Assembly: GCA_027596035.1 (NCBI GenBank)
Contig: JADGJA010000023.1
Span: 1 to 64,000 of the forward strand
Length of the DNA: 64,000 nt
From: Thoreauomyces humboldtii
Lineage: Eukaryota; Chytridiomycota; Chytridiomycetes; Spizellomycetales; Powellomycetaceae
Direction: 5' to 3'
Shown here in pieces: positions 31,844 to 43,629 of the stretch. Position numbers and translations under genes: made by a program. A model generated the notes under the pieces. The model was not told the origin of the DNA, searched no databases, and saw only the letters and a program-made list of their open reading frames with translations. The number at the start of each line of letters is the position of its first letter. Within the stretch, counting starts at the first letter, position 1.

Positions 31844-32237
31844 CTATGGGTTGAGCGCACAGAGAAGGGTGATGTTGTCCCCTTTCAGCAGTATCCGGCC
31901 GAGCGACTTTCGCGTGTCGTCCTTGGCTGAGACCTCCTCCGCCTCATCCAGCACTAAGCTCATGAACTCGTCGAATCCCTGATAAAAAAAGCAAGGTCAG
32001 GTTGGGAGCCATAGCCGAGAGCTTAGCAAACCGCTGCTCACAATGATCTGTCCTTCGATACGAAGGTCGGTCTGCTCATAAAGCCAGATTTGCACGCGCG
32101 ATTTCTGCAGTCAGGAAGGGTTGATCAGTCCTTTGTAGAAAAGGATACGTAGATTGAGCAAGTTTTCGTACCTGCTGTAGGAGACGAAAGATCAGGTTGA
32201 TCGGCGCTACCATGATCTTCTGCACTTTTGTAGCCAT
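31844..32237 (-). CDS. SNRPE: Small nuclear ribonucleoprotein E (SmE)
   Basis: SmE is one of the seven Sm proteins that form the ring on U1, U2, U4 and U5 snRNAs. Three exons (32237-32172, 32104-32042, 31978-31844) give 87 aa (human 92). The sequence starts [20 protein letters not shown]. The Sm1 motif contains [20 protein letters not shown] and [13 protein letters not shown], and the Sm2 motif [15 protein letters not shown]. The protein is nearly colinear with animal SmE. All introns have GT-AG ends and keep frame (264 nt). Together with BRR2 and PRPF38B it makes splicing components frequent in this window, though there is no sign that they are co-regulated. Confidence 0.95.
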
Positions 32238-32943
32238 GTTTACTAATATATGTTGTTTATGCTGTGATGAAATGGGAGAGGGTATGCGAACGGGAGGGAT
32301 GCCGTATCTTGAAGGGTCGAGCTGGGATCAGTGAACGATGGGATGGATGCGTGAAGCAAAACTGCGAAGCTACAAGTACGAAGACTGGGAGCCCGAAAAG
32401 GAAAGGACTTTGTCCCCCCAAGTCGTTTCCATTCCCTTTGGCATCTTCATGGGCACATACACCGTGGGAGAGAGGAGTCACCCCAGCAGCAGCGTTTTTA
32501 GCACGTCCACATGACCGCTGATACTGGAAGCCATACGCTCGCGCTTGGCGCACAAGCTGCTTCCATTGTGACGGCCGAAGGAGGAACCGCGAGCACCCTG
32601 CGCGGATCACAAAAGGAGGTTTCGTTACGCATATGGCTCGGAATTCAAGAAAGCGCTCCTTTAGCGAAGATAGCACTGTTCGAAGGGTGAGCCCAGCAAT
32701 CTCAGGAGGTTCCGGTAACATTCCCCTTAACTTGAGCACTTCACAGGAACGTTGATGGCGTAGTACGAGGGACAAACGGTCTAGGCACCTTATTGAACGT
32801 TTCCAGCCTAGCTACGCCCCTAGGCGTGTACAAAGAAGGCCAACTGCGAACCAGGGATATGCGATTCTTTACATTTTGACGCCTTCAGAACACCGGGTGA
32901 AACCGATCAGAAGAGTGTCCAGAACGCGCACCGGCTAACAGGA
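32238..32943. other. Region between SmE start and PRPF38B end
   Basis: 706 bp. A 172-codon minus-strand frame (32257-32775) is open but matches no family and has atypical composition (many Arg, His, Cys). It probably holds the SmE promoter and the PRPF38B 3' end. Nothing else is recognised. Confidence 0.35.
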
Positions 32944-34408
32944 TCAGCGACGATAAAGGTCGTCCCTGCCGCTTCCTCGAGATCTTGGAACGTCTCGCCT
33001 GTCGGGGGCATAGTTGCCCCCATAGTCCAAAACCGGGCTCTGAGATCGCTCCCTATACCCGCCCCGTCGTCCATGATCCGAACGGCTATGGCTACTTCTT
33101 CCTTCGTCGTAACCGCGGTCAGGGCTCCTGCTGCGGCGGCGATACGACTCACGGTCTCCACGTCGCGGCGAGTATGACCTCTGCGGTCGCCTATTGTCTT
33201 GATAGTCGCGGTATGGGCCACGAGATCCGCTGTTGCTACGTGCCCCATCGCGATCGTAGCGGGAGGCATGTGCGGGCTGGCCAATAGGACCGTAGTCATT
33301 TTTCCGAGTAACTCCACTACAAATATCGATGTTCAATTTAGAGTGTCATCGAGCGTTACCGACGTAAGAACATACCGGCTAGGAGCGTCATACACGGGTT
33401 GGTGGTGCTGTTGGTAAGGAGCAGCAGCGGCCCTTCGGTCAGCAAGCTTTTTTTCGATATCCCGAGCGATGGGCACAGGTATACGTGGCAAGATTGTCCC
33501 GAGCCACTTGTTCTCGGTTAGCAGATCGTTAAGAAAGCGGCCAATGGTGATAGAGCGAGGCTTTTGACCGGCTTCTACGGATAAATCCTCTTCGTCATCA
33601 AGGTATGGTTCGAACCACGACCAAAGATCAGCGGGCTTGCCAGCGTAACGAAGATACAAGAAGCCTAGTGCTCGAATGTGCCTGGCGATGATAAGTTTGC
33701 GTCAATCAGCGCCCAACTCTTCCTTCGATAAAAACGGCAATCTCTTACGGTGAGTCAGTGTGTGTAATGAGCTCTTCCACCTGATTCTCTGTAAGTTTCA
33801 AGGTCCAGAGCTTATAAAGCAAGCAGAAGGCGGTCGAAGCGTGGTTTCCTCCGAAAAAAGGTTCTGAATCCAAGAGAAAGAGAGAGCACAAAGGAACGAG
33901 GCGGAGAGATGACCCAGAGGGGAAAAGCAATTAGAACAGATGTTCACAAAGCACAACCCTGCAATGTTGCACAAGCATGTATACCCAACGGAGGTGGGAA
34001 GCTTCTGTGCGTATGTTCGCCCCCACAAGCGCCGGGTGGCAGAGTAGGGAGATCGTGGCTTATAGATGGACTAACTCACCAAGTGAAGACACTTGATGAG
34101 GAAACAGAAACGGCAGAGAAAGATCAGAAAACAAGGACAATCGGGAGTTGAGCTCAATAAGCATCGCCCGACGCAGGAGCGACCTCATCGGAACTCTCGA
34201 GGGACGCCATGATTGAAGCCAGCTCGGGCAACTTACCTCTATTGTAGATTTCGTCGACAACCTCGTGGAAAGTTTTGATCTCGTAGAGTCCCTTGAAGTA
34301 CGCCGAAGTGAGGATATTCTGATAAAGAACGTTATGCAGGTTCATGGTGGTAATGCTGCCCACAGTCTCGAGCTTCGCAGAACGCTTGGATTCGGGTTCT
34401 TCGGACAT
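32944..34408 (-). CDS. PRPF38B: Pre-mRNA-splicing factor 38B (PRP38 family)
   Basis: PRP38-family proteins act in spliceosome activation. Five exons keep frame: 34408-34237, a 12-nt microexon 34091-34080, 33863-33749, 33681-33376 and 33316-32944 (325 aa). The PRP38 domain reads TMNLHNVLYQNILTSAYFKG, YEIKTFHEVVDEIYNR, then SSLEPFFGGNHASTAFCLLY, KLTENQVEELITHTDSP, IRALGFLYLRYAG, FEPYLDDEEDLSVEAG and LPRIPVPIARDIEKKL. The B-type is indicated by EVVDEIY and STAFCLLYKL, and by the RS-rich tail (RRRSRSPDRGYDEGRSSHSR). The microexon is required to join R of EIYNR to VSSLEP in frame. An in-frame Met upstream at 34504 could extend the N-terminus by 32 residues. It is divergent from the PaiB-like gene. 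Confidence 0.92.
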
Positions 34409-34665
34409 TCTGGATGGTACCGCCTGGATCGATGAGTGTACTGTAGAGCTGGCTGCTGAAGACACACACGTCTGAGGGCGGTCGCTGATGAGTGTGCTGT
34501 ACATGCATGCTCGTAGTTTTTGAAGATTGTGTGGCTTTCAGGACCGGCTGTCTCGCGAAGCCCTAACCCTGGCACCGTACCGAGGCGAGTCAAACTGCCA
34601 CCCGCAACTACGGTACAGTGACATTAACAACGACTAAGAACGACGTCCCAAACGACGCAGGAATC

Positions 34666-35442
34666 ATGTATTTACGATACGATCATGCAGAGCTTTACGC
34701 TCCCACTCTCCGGGAATTTATACGCGAGAACCCTCTGGGCGTGCTGACCACGGCGATCGACAATCCATCCTTCCCGTTTCTCCAGTCAACCCATCTTCCC
34801 TGGCTCATCGATGTGGAGGACAACGACAGCGAGACCGAACTTGGAATCCTTCGAGCTCACTTAGCTCGTGCAAATCCGCACGCAAAGGCTCTCATTGCAG
34901 CCGCTAAAGCTTGTGCGATCGAAACAGAAGAACTACCACACGGCCCTGTGATCTTAAAGCGGGATGTTATGGTGATGTTCACCGCCTCCTCCCATCATTA
35001 TATCCCTCCAAAGTTTCTTACTGCGACAAAGCCAACCACGGGCAAGGTTGTACCCACGTGGAATTATGCTGCCGTTCAAGCTTATGGAACGGCAACCATT
35101 TACTTTGATCCCTCTCACCCTTCCACCGACGCTTTCCTGACGGGAGCCGTCAAGGATCTCACGACCATGGCCGAGCGTGGCATACACCCCGAAGCGCCTT
35201 GGACGGTAGACGAAGCGCCACCTGCGTACATAGAGTCACTCAAAAAGGCTATCATGGGCGTGAGCGTGAAGATCACGAAACTCAGCGGAAAATGGAAGAT
35301 GAGCCAGGAGCTGAATGCAGGCGACAGAGCGGGCACGATTGCAGGATTTCAGGCCATGGATAGCGATATAGGACATGATATGGCCAGGATGATCGACGAA
35401 CGGGGCAAGATGAAGGCTGAGAAGGCCAGCTGCCCGCGGTAG
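34666..35442 (+). CDS. PaiB-like FMN-binding protein
   Basis: The protein belongs to the PaiB/FMN-binding split-barrel family, named after a Bacillus regulator; fungal members are common but their substrates are unknown. One exon, 258 aa from MYLRYDHAELYAPTLREFIR (an upstream in-frame Met at 34618 would add 16 residues). Family features in order are: ENPLGVLTTAI near the N-terminus, STHLPWLIDVEDND, ILRAHLARANPHAK, MVMFTASSHHYIPPKF, and the signature GKVVPTWNYAAVQAYG. A C-terminal helix region ends ISQEL-like (KWKMSQELNAGDRAGTIAGF), also typical of the family. It is bacterial in origin as a family, so lateral gain at some point is likely, but base composition here is like the neighbours. Confidence 0.85.
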   Translation: MYLRYDHAELYAPTLREFIRENPLGVLTTAIDNPSFPFLQSTHLPWLIDVEDNDSETELGILRAHLARANPHAKALIAAAKACAIETEELPHGPVILKRDVMVMFTASSHHYIPPKFLTATKPTTGKVVPTWNYAAVQAYGTATIYFDPSHPSTDAFLTGAVKDLTTMAERGIHPEAPWTVDEAPPAYIESLKKAIMGVSVKITKLSGKWKMSQELNAGDRAGTIAGFQAMDSDIGHDMARMIDERGKMKAEKASCPR

Positions 35443-35567
35443 TGTAGGTGCCAACGAGAAGACGTCCAGCCTGATTGGCCAACAGAAGTAGCAGATTGAT
35501 TAAATACAATGTTGAATGTCCATCGTGCATGATAGCACAGGATCCGTCCCGCGTCCCGGTACCAATG

Positions 35568-38449
35568 CTATCCGCAACCAGCATCGGAGGGGCTCCCCGC
35601 CTCTTCGGCCAGCAGCCCTTTCAAAACTGCATCCTTCACGAGACTGGGCCATAGTGCGTCAAACTCCTTCCTCCTGATGTCTAGCTGCATCCCTTTCTGA
35701 CTCATCCCGCTCACCAACCCTTTCACAAAGGCAGAGCCCCCAATGGCCACTCGCCGAGGAAGAGCCGCACGCGCTTGAAGCGCTGTCTCATACGCTGCCT
35801 GATCGTCCGCCCCTTCGCCGCTGATCCGCAGGCCGAGTGGGAGCGTGGCGTCGGGTGTCCGCCAGATGGTCGCAGAAGGTAGACGCGCGACCGTCCTCCG
35901 AAGAGAGCCTGTAGGAAATTCTTGAATGAGCAAAGGCTAGGAAAGACATGACTGTTATGAGCTCAACGAACTCACCAAAGGTAGCCTCAGCTTCCTCGAC
36001 ATCCTGCGCGGTGACGGGCGTACTGCACAAGACCTTCAGTGGCAAATGGCTTAGTCGGAACACTACATATTGCCTGAACAGCGGTATCGAGACGGCAGGG
36101 TTTTCTTCGGTCGATATCTCCAACTCCTGGACGTTTCGGAGCAGGGCCAAATGGTTCACATATTTCAGTTTGGTGATGTGATTGTTGGAGAGCGTTACGC
36201 GCTTGAGGAAAGGGAACCTCTTCAGTCGGGCCAGGACCGGCGCCAACCGGATCACACTGATGCACGTGAAGGACACCGATGTTACAAGAGTCGGATCGGC
36301 ACGATCCAATGCCACAGATGGATCTCCATATCTGAATGGCGAGAAGTGTGAGAACTATGTGCAAGATGATACACGAAACGAAACACGTACATGGTCAGCA
36401 ATCCGTTTTCAAGCTCCGCACAAGCTGTGTCCGATGCTTGGAAGAAGCCTATCCTGTCAGGTGTCAGCGGTTTCGTCTTTTTTGAAGTGTTGGAGGGTTC
36501 TTACCGCTCTCTGCTACGCGCGCGGTAGACGGCCGAAGCTTGGCAGCGCTGGACGTCCTCGTGAGTGGTGGTGACGGCCTCAGAGCACTGGCAGGTCGCT
36601 GAGGTTGCTGCTGCCATCCGACGTCTCCGGTGCGCGAGGACCGGATTGGCATGTCCAATATCCCTTCTAAGCCAGCTGCGGCTTCCAAATCCCATCGTTT
36701 CCGGATGTGAGCAATCGCGCGCTCTTTGTCGTCTTTCTGAGAGGCGATCCGCTCGCTCTCCTTGCGTTTCTCCGTCTCTCGGCGAGCAACATTCGTCGCC
36801 GAGCGGCGCTCTTCTTCACTGACGCGTCGCCCGTCCAAGACCTTCAAGGAGCGGATGCGGTTTATTATGAACGCCCGATGCACACCGTCACTGCAGACAG
36901 GATTGTTTTCCAATGCCAATTCTGACCGTCGTACAGTCAGTTTTCGACTTGAGCAGGATACAGTATCGTTGTGGGTCAAACGCACCGAATACGCGATCGC
37001 ACCGCAAAACATCGGAGATGTCATCGAAAGAAGATATGTCATTGCCGGCCAACGCGCAGCGCTTCAGGTTTTCAAGATGATGGGCATTTTTGACTCCAGT
37101 GATCTGAAGAACTGCTTTGTTGGCCTAGGAAGCACCGAGCGGTCTTTATGCTTCCTCGTACCTGGTTGCGCCGCAAATTCACCTCAGCCAAGTTTTCTAT
37201 TTGCCCGAACGTAACAATGCCGGAAATGAGGTTGTCTTCAAGATTGAGAACTCTAAGCTCTCGAAGGTGACGCATGTGATCAGCTGGATAGGAGACGCTG
37301 CGATCAGTAGATTCAATGACTGGTTCGGCATCTGTTCTTCACTTACAAATCACCGAAATCCGATTACTATGCAAGTCGAGCACGTCCAGCTTGGCTAAAG
37401 CTCCGAGACCGCCGATCTCCCGTATCCGATTTCGCCCAAGGAGGAGAACTCGCAGGTTTACCAACGAGTCTAAACCGCTGAGAACTTCGATCTGGTTGTT
37501 GTAGAAGTCAAGAAATACAAGGTTCGTCAAGTGGCCGAGATGTTCAATGGCGACGATGGTATTGTTTTGGTAGTTTAGAAATCGAAGTCCAGTCTCTTGG
37601 TACAAGCTCACGCAAGTCTGAAATGTTTTTCCATCAACCTTGAACGAGCATGAGTTTCGAGCGAATTCGACATTTTTCACTTACACTCAACCCTCTTCGG
37701 CTCAGGTTTATTCTTTCTCTCCCGCCTTCTTGCGCTGGAAACGTCGGCTCTTCTGCTGGCCGCGCCATCTACAGCCGAAGCGAAACTATTCGTCATTCAG
37801 CATTCACCCGAAAAGCAAGCAAAGCGCCTGCAACACATCCACTTACTTCATAAATCGAGGCAATCGATTGCGCACGCTTTGGCGTCCAACCGAGGCTCTC
37901 CTCGGCTTTCGAGATCCACAGTATTCCCGCCGAAGCATTCCCGTCTGGTTGTGGGATTGGAGTGTAGGGATTGGAGTTACGAACGCTTAGGGAGGATGCG
38001 GAGGATGCACGTGACGGTATCGAATGCGTTTCTGGCGTGCTAGTGCGCGATGGGACAGCCTGCTGGCTAGAGCTAGAGCGAAGAACCTCGCTCTCTTCCA
38101 ATGCAGAAGGAAGTAAAGCGGGGGCAGAAGAACTTCTGGTGGTATGAATGGCCGAAGGATCGGCGTTTTTGGCGGCGGATGCCGAGAGGGGCTGTCGGAG
38201 GAAATCAATACAAGTTTTCATGTAGTGAGGGGTCTTACTGGGATGCTCATACCTCAATAAATAGGTAGGGTGACGGAGACCAGGCAGATTTTCCCGGAGA
38301 TGCTGCTGTGGAAGGTAACGCAATAAATACGTGCCGACGTCGTTCGAAAGGGATCGCCGCCCGCACCTTTCCCTGAACCTGCAGTGGAAGGTCGAGAACT
38401 TATCCGTTTCCGACTTTCCTGATACCTTGGTGGCTTTGAAGAGGTTCAT
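35568..38449 (-). CDS. LRRC49: LRRC49, tubulin polyglutamylase complex subunit
   Basis: LRRC49 is a leucine-rich-repeat subunit of the tubulin polyglutamylase complex, which adds glutamate chains to axonemal and centriolar tubulin. The likely first exon is 38449-37847 (disordered, Ser-rich). The LRR block spans about 37670-37070: LRFLNYQNNTIVAIEHLGHL, LDFYNNQIEVLSGLDSL, LRVLLLGRNRIREIGGL, LDVLDLHSNRIS, LRVLNLEDNLIS and LAEVNLRRNQV. The next part has RSLKVLDGRRVSEEERRSAT and AIAHIRKRWDLEA, both family landmarks. The later half includes TLVTSVSFTCISVIRLAPVL, NPAVSIPLFRQYVVFRLSHL and TPVTAQDVEEAEATFG. The last exon ends with LWPSLVKDAVLKGLL. Splice sites of the middle exons were not all fixed. 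It starts 573 bp from the EFCAB5-like gene, in the opposite direction. Confidence 0.87.
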
Positions 38450-39022
38450 TGAGTTTCATTGAGTTAACGTACAGAAGTGTTCTCTACTTATGGTGACTAG
38501 CGTACCGTTCTGTCGTTACTTCGTTTGGCAGCATTTGGACTTCCTGTGTATTGCATCGTCACTTCCGACATCTGCACCGCTCTTCAGTCGCAAAGATGAC
38601 ACAGTAAGCTCGAGTATTGGACTCGCTCATCTCGCGCGCTTTACGAACCGACCTCAAGTTGTATGGTATTGGTGGTTTGATTGACCAAAACATGTCTTGT
38701 CGTAGCATTCCACGACCGCCGCGTCCACCGGGTGCTGACTGCGGGCGACCGCTGGAGGCTGCGGTGGGAGATCCAGCCGGGCATACGGTATTGGTTTTCT
38801 TCGATTTGTTTGGTGCAGCAGAAGTTGCTCGTAGCATACTGGCCCTTGACGACAGACTCTGCTGACTTTTGGAGCAGCCGAATCGTTAAATTGACAAGCG
38901 CGTCGGTCATTTTTAAGGTTTGTAACTGATTACGAGAGGCCCTTCCGCAGACGGTGCGCGACGCAAACAACAATCGACGTTTTCTGGCCTGCCGCAAGTT
39001 GACAGACGCACCTACTTCCACC
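38450..39022. promoter_or_regulatory. LRRC49 / EFCAB5-like divergent intergenic region
   Basis: 573 bp between divergent start codons of two genes with predicted flagellar roles. No full X-box was found by eye. It also contains the small ORF listed above. Confidence 0.4.
38559..38837 (-). CDS. Small basic ORF between two flagellar genes, unrecognised
   Basis: 92 codons on the minus strand: MLRATSAAPNKSKKTNTVCP, then a SGRPQSAPGGRGGRG stretch and MFWSIKPPIPYNLRSVRKAR. The frame continues upstream of the Met to about 38895. Composition resembles small disordered axonemal proteins, and it could be an unrecognised 5' exon of the LRRC49 gene or a separate small gene. There is no firm homology. 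Confidence 0.3.
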   Translation of the reverse strand: MLRATSAAPNKSKKTNTVCPAGSPTAASSGRPQSAPGGRGGRGMLRQDMFWSIKPPIPYNLRSVRKAREMSESNTRAYCVIFATEERCRCRK

Positions 39023-42000
39023 ATGTCGCTTGCCGATCTAGTAGCCGTTTCGGAAGCCGACATCACTTCACTGGAGCCTCGGGGTCCCGAAGACAGCGTG
39101 CAAGAAGTCGCATCGGTACCTCTCGAATTCACAAAGGCTATCGACAGACAGCGCGACACTCAACCCCGCAGCATCCTCGACGCTGAGCTGCGCGATGCGG
39201 CTACGCGGGCCCTCGCAACCAACTTTCTCAACGTGCCAGATCTCGATCTGGATGTTCGTGCATACATGGTCGAGACAACGTTGCCCACGCTCATATATGC
39301 CCTTGAGAAGCTGCTCAGAGAGGTGGAGAGACGGAACCTCATACCAACCGAAACTGGAGAGCTCAAACCATCAAGAGAGACTTTCGCGGGCGGACGGACG
39401 GCTGATGCCGCACCTGCAGCTGATGGGGCCATAGTCGATCAGCCGGATAAGCCTGTGGAGCAGTTTGATGCAATAAACTGGCTGGGTAAGATATGATGGG
39501 ATATTTGGCATCTGTACGCTTGTTCACCCATCGCAGCCCAGTTCTTGTACCGCAACAATCCCCGCTTCTCGAACTTCTCCTCGGCTACTTCTTCACCTTA
39601 TGCGCAAAGCATGCAGGCAGCCACAAAGTCGCTAAAAGAACGACTTCTCGAGCTCGAAAACTCCCGCCGAGCAAAGGCTCGTTCAGAAGAGCTGCAAAGG
39701 CGGCAGGACACCGACCGTGCGGCTCGAATCCGTTCAGCACAAGCGGCGGAACGTCAGCGGAGCTTTGTTGAACTCTTGAGTACGGTGTTCCGAAAATGGA
39801 CCTCAAAATTGTGGAGGCCCCAGCCGGGATTTATCCTGCATTCCGAAATGGTGTGTGCTTTAATTTTGGGCAGGCGGTTTCAACGATATATGAACCTCAT
39901 CAGCTTCGCGGATTAGCTAGAAGCGTACAAGCAGGTTTTCAGAGGAGACGTTCTGCAGACAAACCCTGAGCTTATGATGAAACTCGATGCCTTGATTACC
40001 GCGCAGACACCTACCGCCCGACCGGGATCGAACCTTCTCGATGCTAGCAGCATGAACAGTGTTGCGACAACTCCAGACGCCGATGCCGCAGTTGAGGACG
40101 ATACAGACACCGCTTCTACGTCTCCATCAGGAGCCGCGCCATCATGGGCCGTACGCGACCTGCAAACGAAAAAGTTTTTGGATGAATATGTACAGGTGCA
40201 TACGACACTCACAGAACAGTGGACGTTGGAGGAGCTGTCTGTTTTTCTGAAAGAGCTGTCCACCTGCATCGTGCGCACTGGAGATGACATTAAAGAGAGA
40301 TACGCGGCTGGATTCTTTATGCCGCACTTCTCGGATCTACCGGGAGATGCTTCAAAGGAGCAATGGACGGCCAAGCTGTTAGAATCTCTATCATCCTTTT
40401 CGACAGAAACGGATGGAGCAGATGCCGCCCAAATCCGAGTAGAGTTTGAAAAATTCTGTTCCGGTCAGGTAGACACGCCGGTCGACGGTGAGGCGTCTGC
40501 TCGTCGGGCCAGCATCCTAGACCGTCGTGGGAGTACTCTGGACCAAGGAAGCCGTCCGCAAAGTGGGCAAACAGGCGAACGAGCGACAACCCCTGCTAGC
40601 GGCGGGATCTTGGAGGCAGAGAATGCATATCGGATATTCACACGGAATTTGGTGGCCACTCTTGGGGTTGAAAGTAGCGTCGCATTCATGGAGTTCCTCT
40701 CAGAGACTCTGGGTGCTGAGGAGAGGCGAGCGGCAACGGAGAAAGCGGCCCGCGATGCTGCGGCGGCGGCAAGCGCCGCGGCCGCTGCCGCGCTAGCCGC
40801 CAAGGCCGCCGAGCCCGAACGACCTACAACGTCTGCCGAGACCCGGAATTCTCTGGCCGGTTCGCTTTTCGAAGCTTTGCAGAAGAAATATGGAGATGGT
40901 GTTACTGCTGCCGATGCCGGGAACATGGTTGCTCGGGCGTTGACAGGCATAGAGGCAGGGTCTGCGTTGCATTTTGCACTCGAATCTATGAAGGCCGATG
41001 TTGCAGCACAGTGGACGGATCTCACCCACGCACTGGGAAAAGCGGAATTCGTGTCTCAAATCGGGCAGCGTTCGGGGGCAGAGCTATCAGATCCAGCGTA
41101 TGCGGAGCTGGTCGAGCTGCTCATTCGAAACTGCGGGGAGCCCGAAGCACCATCGGAACCTCAAGCGGATCCTGAAAAGCCAACGGCTCCCGGTGGTTTG
41201 ACGGCAGCAGAGAGGACGCGGCTTGAACAAGCTGCTATCGCCGAGATCCAAGCTCTGGGCGCTGAGCGAGACACCAACGTGTCCGGGGCATGTACAAAAG
41301 CTCTTGATATCCTTGCGACAGCTCTTGAAAAGTTTCATATCGAGCACTCTGTGCGCGGCCGGGTCTCGCTGTTGGAGCAAGCTACAACGGTCGACGGGAC
41401 CTCGACTCTACTGCGTCACATCGCAACAAGCGCTAGTCTGCGGACTGAGCTGTTGGGCAAAACTGCCGATTCTGCATCAGGCCTTGAGGGTAATGTGTTC
41501 TCAAGAGCATCGATTTCGAGGATCTCGGATCTTCGAACTGTGGAAAGTGCATCAGCAGATCCTTTCCTTTTGCTCATGGCACAGGAAACCGTAAACCGTT
41601 ACCTTGGAGTTCCATTGAAAGGTTCAGACGGTCATACAATCGGCGTTTTCGGCCTCAACATGCTCGGCAGCGACAATGACTTCGATGTCGCTGATGCATC
41701 CTTCATTGAGGTATGCTCGAAATTCATGTATCTATCGCTAAGAAACCATCTGATGGTAGTTCTTCCTCCATGCAGACTGCTATGACAGCTCTGGTTGCGT
41801 CCATGACTAGAATCAGCATGCGCGAAAAGGCAATGATCCTTGCACACGCAGCCCGACAGTGGGCAGTACAGCAAAGCGGATGTGATGTCGAAGTCTTCCT
41901 TCCGGAACCTGCCATCCAGATCAACGATGCAATAGAAATTTTCAGGCTAGACGACTTTCTGCCGCAATCCGGCGAAGGCGAGGACAGTCTGGCCGCCTTT

Positions 42001-43424
42001 GCGGTTCCAGAATCAGCGTTCATGCGACCCCGGAGCTCCAGAATGGTCAGAGTGGCTGTCGACGATGCCGAAAGGTAGTCGGAGTTTGCGAGGGGTAGAC
42101 AATTACCTGTAGCGGACCGCTAATATGTTTCATTTTACAGCAAAGCTCTTCAATCTGCAGCAAGTGCGAGCTCAACCATTGAGACCAGCGACCCCGACGG
42201 TCGTGTGTCGAGCTACGTTCCTGTGACGGATGCGTCTGGTCACTGCGTTGCGGTTATGCGCGTAAAGCCTCGTGATCCAGCACTAAAGGTATCAGAAGAC
42301 GACATGGAAGAAATTAAGCGGACGACTCGAATCTTGGCCTCCGCGCTCGAATGCGTGGAGAAGGAGGGGCTTACAACCACTGGAGGATTGATAGCCGATT
42401 CCGCTGCTCTCGGTGAGCGATGGGAGCATGTCGCAAGACGTTGAACCCGTGTCTTATTTTCAACTTTATCTGCTAGATGCTGAGAGTCTGGACGAAAACT
42501 CCCGTCGGCACCTTCTTTTCCCGAAGCTGATGCTGCAGAGCGCTCGATCAGCGCTGTCCAAGCTCAACAATAACGCGCTATCGGAGCTTCGAAGCTATCG
42601 CAAACCGCCCCCGACCATACACAAGGTCATCAAAGCAGTGTTGTATCTATTTGGTAAACTGCCCAAAGAAGGTAAGTTTCTTGTGCACCGAGCCTTCGTT
42701 TGGAGATGGCCAACTGACGCCTCGGCCTCGCCAACTAGTTGAGAAGTGGAGTGACTGTTGTCGGGTGAGATAGCGGCCTGGTTGCTAAAGCTTAGATGAT
42801 CTTGCCGAGCTAACTTTGTATGCTCTTCGTTTCGTGTAGTTCTTGAACATGGACCTCTTGAAAAAAATGATTGATTACGATCCGACCGCAATACAAAAGA
42901 AATCACGGTTTCAGCGGGTGAAGCGAGTGTTAAAAAGTATGTAACCAATCAACTGCCCACATCCTCTTCTCTCAAACTAACCTCTCTTTTCAGCCATCCC
43001 ACACGGAGATGTCAAAAAACGCGGCTCGGTGCCAGCTCAATGCATGTCGGACTGGCTGGTAGTCAGCGTCGACCTACGTGATCAATCGCTCAAACGTCGA
43101 AAACTCCGTGCCGCCATGGCCGAGCTCGAGGAGGAGGATGATGCTGACGAAGCTGAGGCCGAAGCAGAACCCGAAGTGGACGAGGAAGCGGGAGAGAATG
43201 GTGAAATCGGAACAGGCTCGAGGTTGGGGACCGCTCAGGAAAGTGACAACCCAGCTGAACTCGACCGGGCGGCTCCTGCTTCTCATGGCGAAGGAATCAC
43301 GGTGTCCGGAGGCTCACTTCCACCTGAGGAGCCAGCACCACATGAAAGCGAAGAGCCTCCAGCCGCAGAGCCTGCGCACGAAATACCTGAAGAACCGTCG
43401 GATGCCCCATCTCTCGGACCATAG
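39023..43424 (+). CDS. EFCAB5-like large flagella-associated protein with GAF domain
   Basis: A large multi-exon protein (roughly 1200 aa). Exon 1 is 39023-39485 and exon 2 starts at 39537, joining INWLG to AQFLYRNNPRFSNF, a motif seen in many axonemal proteins. The long exon from about 39920 to 41710 is mostly helical with an alanine-rich run (AAAAASAAAAAALAAKAAEP). A GAF-like domain follows (NRYLGVPLKGSDGHTIGVFG, DFDVADASFIE) and continues TAMTALVASMTRIS in the next exon. Near the C-terminus, TIHKVIKAVLYLFGKLPKEV, DLLKKMIDYDPTAIQKKSRF, RVLKTIP and AQCMSDWLVVSVDLR fit the conserved end of EFCAB5. The tail is acidic. EFCAB5 has no established biochemical role but tracks with motile cilia. No EF-hand is obvious. 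Several exon limits are not fixed. Confidence 0.6.
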
Positions 43425-43629
43425 TTCATACTATTGATAATAACAGTGGAGAAGTTCGAATTTGATTTCTCTTGCTGAATTGGTACTTGCTCAAAGTCCA
43501 TACCAAACCGAGGTCACATCCCGTTTGAACACCGACACAGAGAACCTCTTCCTGGTACGGTATCGTCAAAACAACAGCAAGTGTAAAAGAGGATTATCAT
43601 ATTCATCCATACAAGCTAAGAATGGAGGT

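Noticed and set aside
32257..32775. 172-codon minus-strand ORF upstream of SmE
   Set aside because: No recognisable domain, unusual composition and it lies where the SmE promoter should be.
40740..40815. GC-rich GCN repeat
   Set aside because: It is an alanine-rich helix-type run in the EFCAB5-like protein, not a regulatory repeat or CRISPR.
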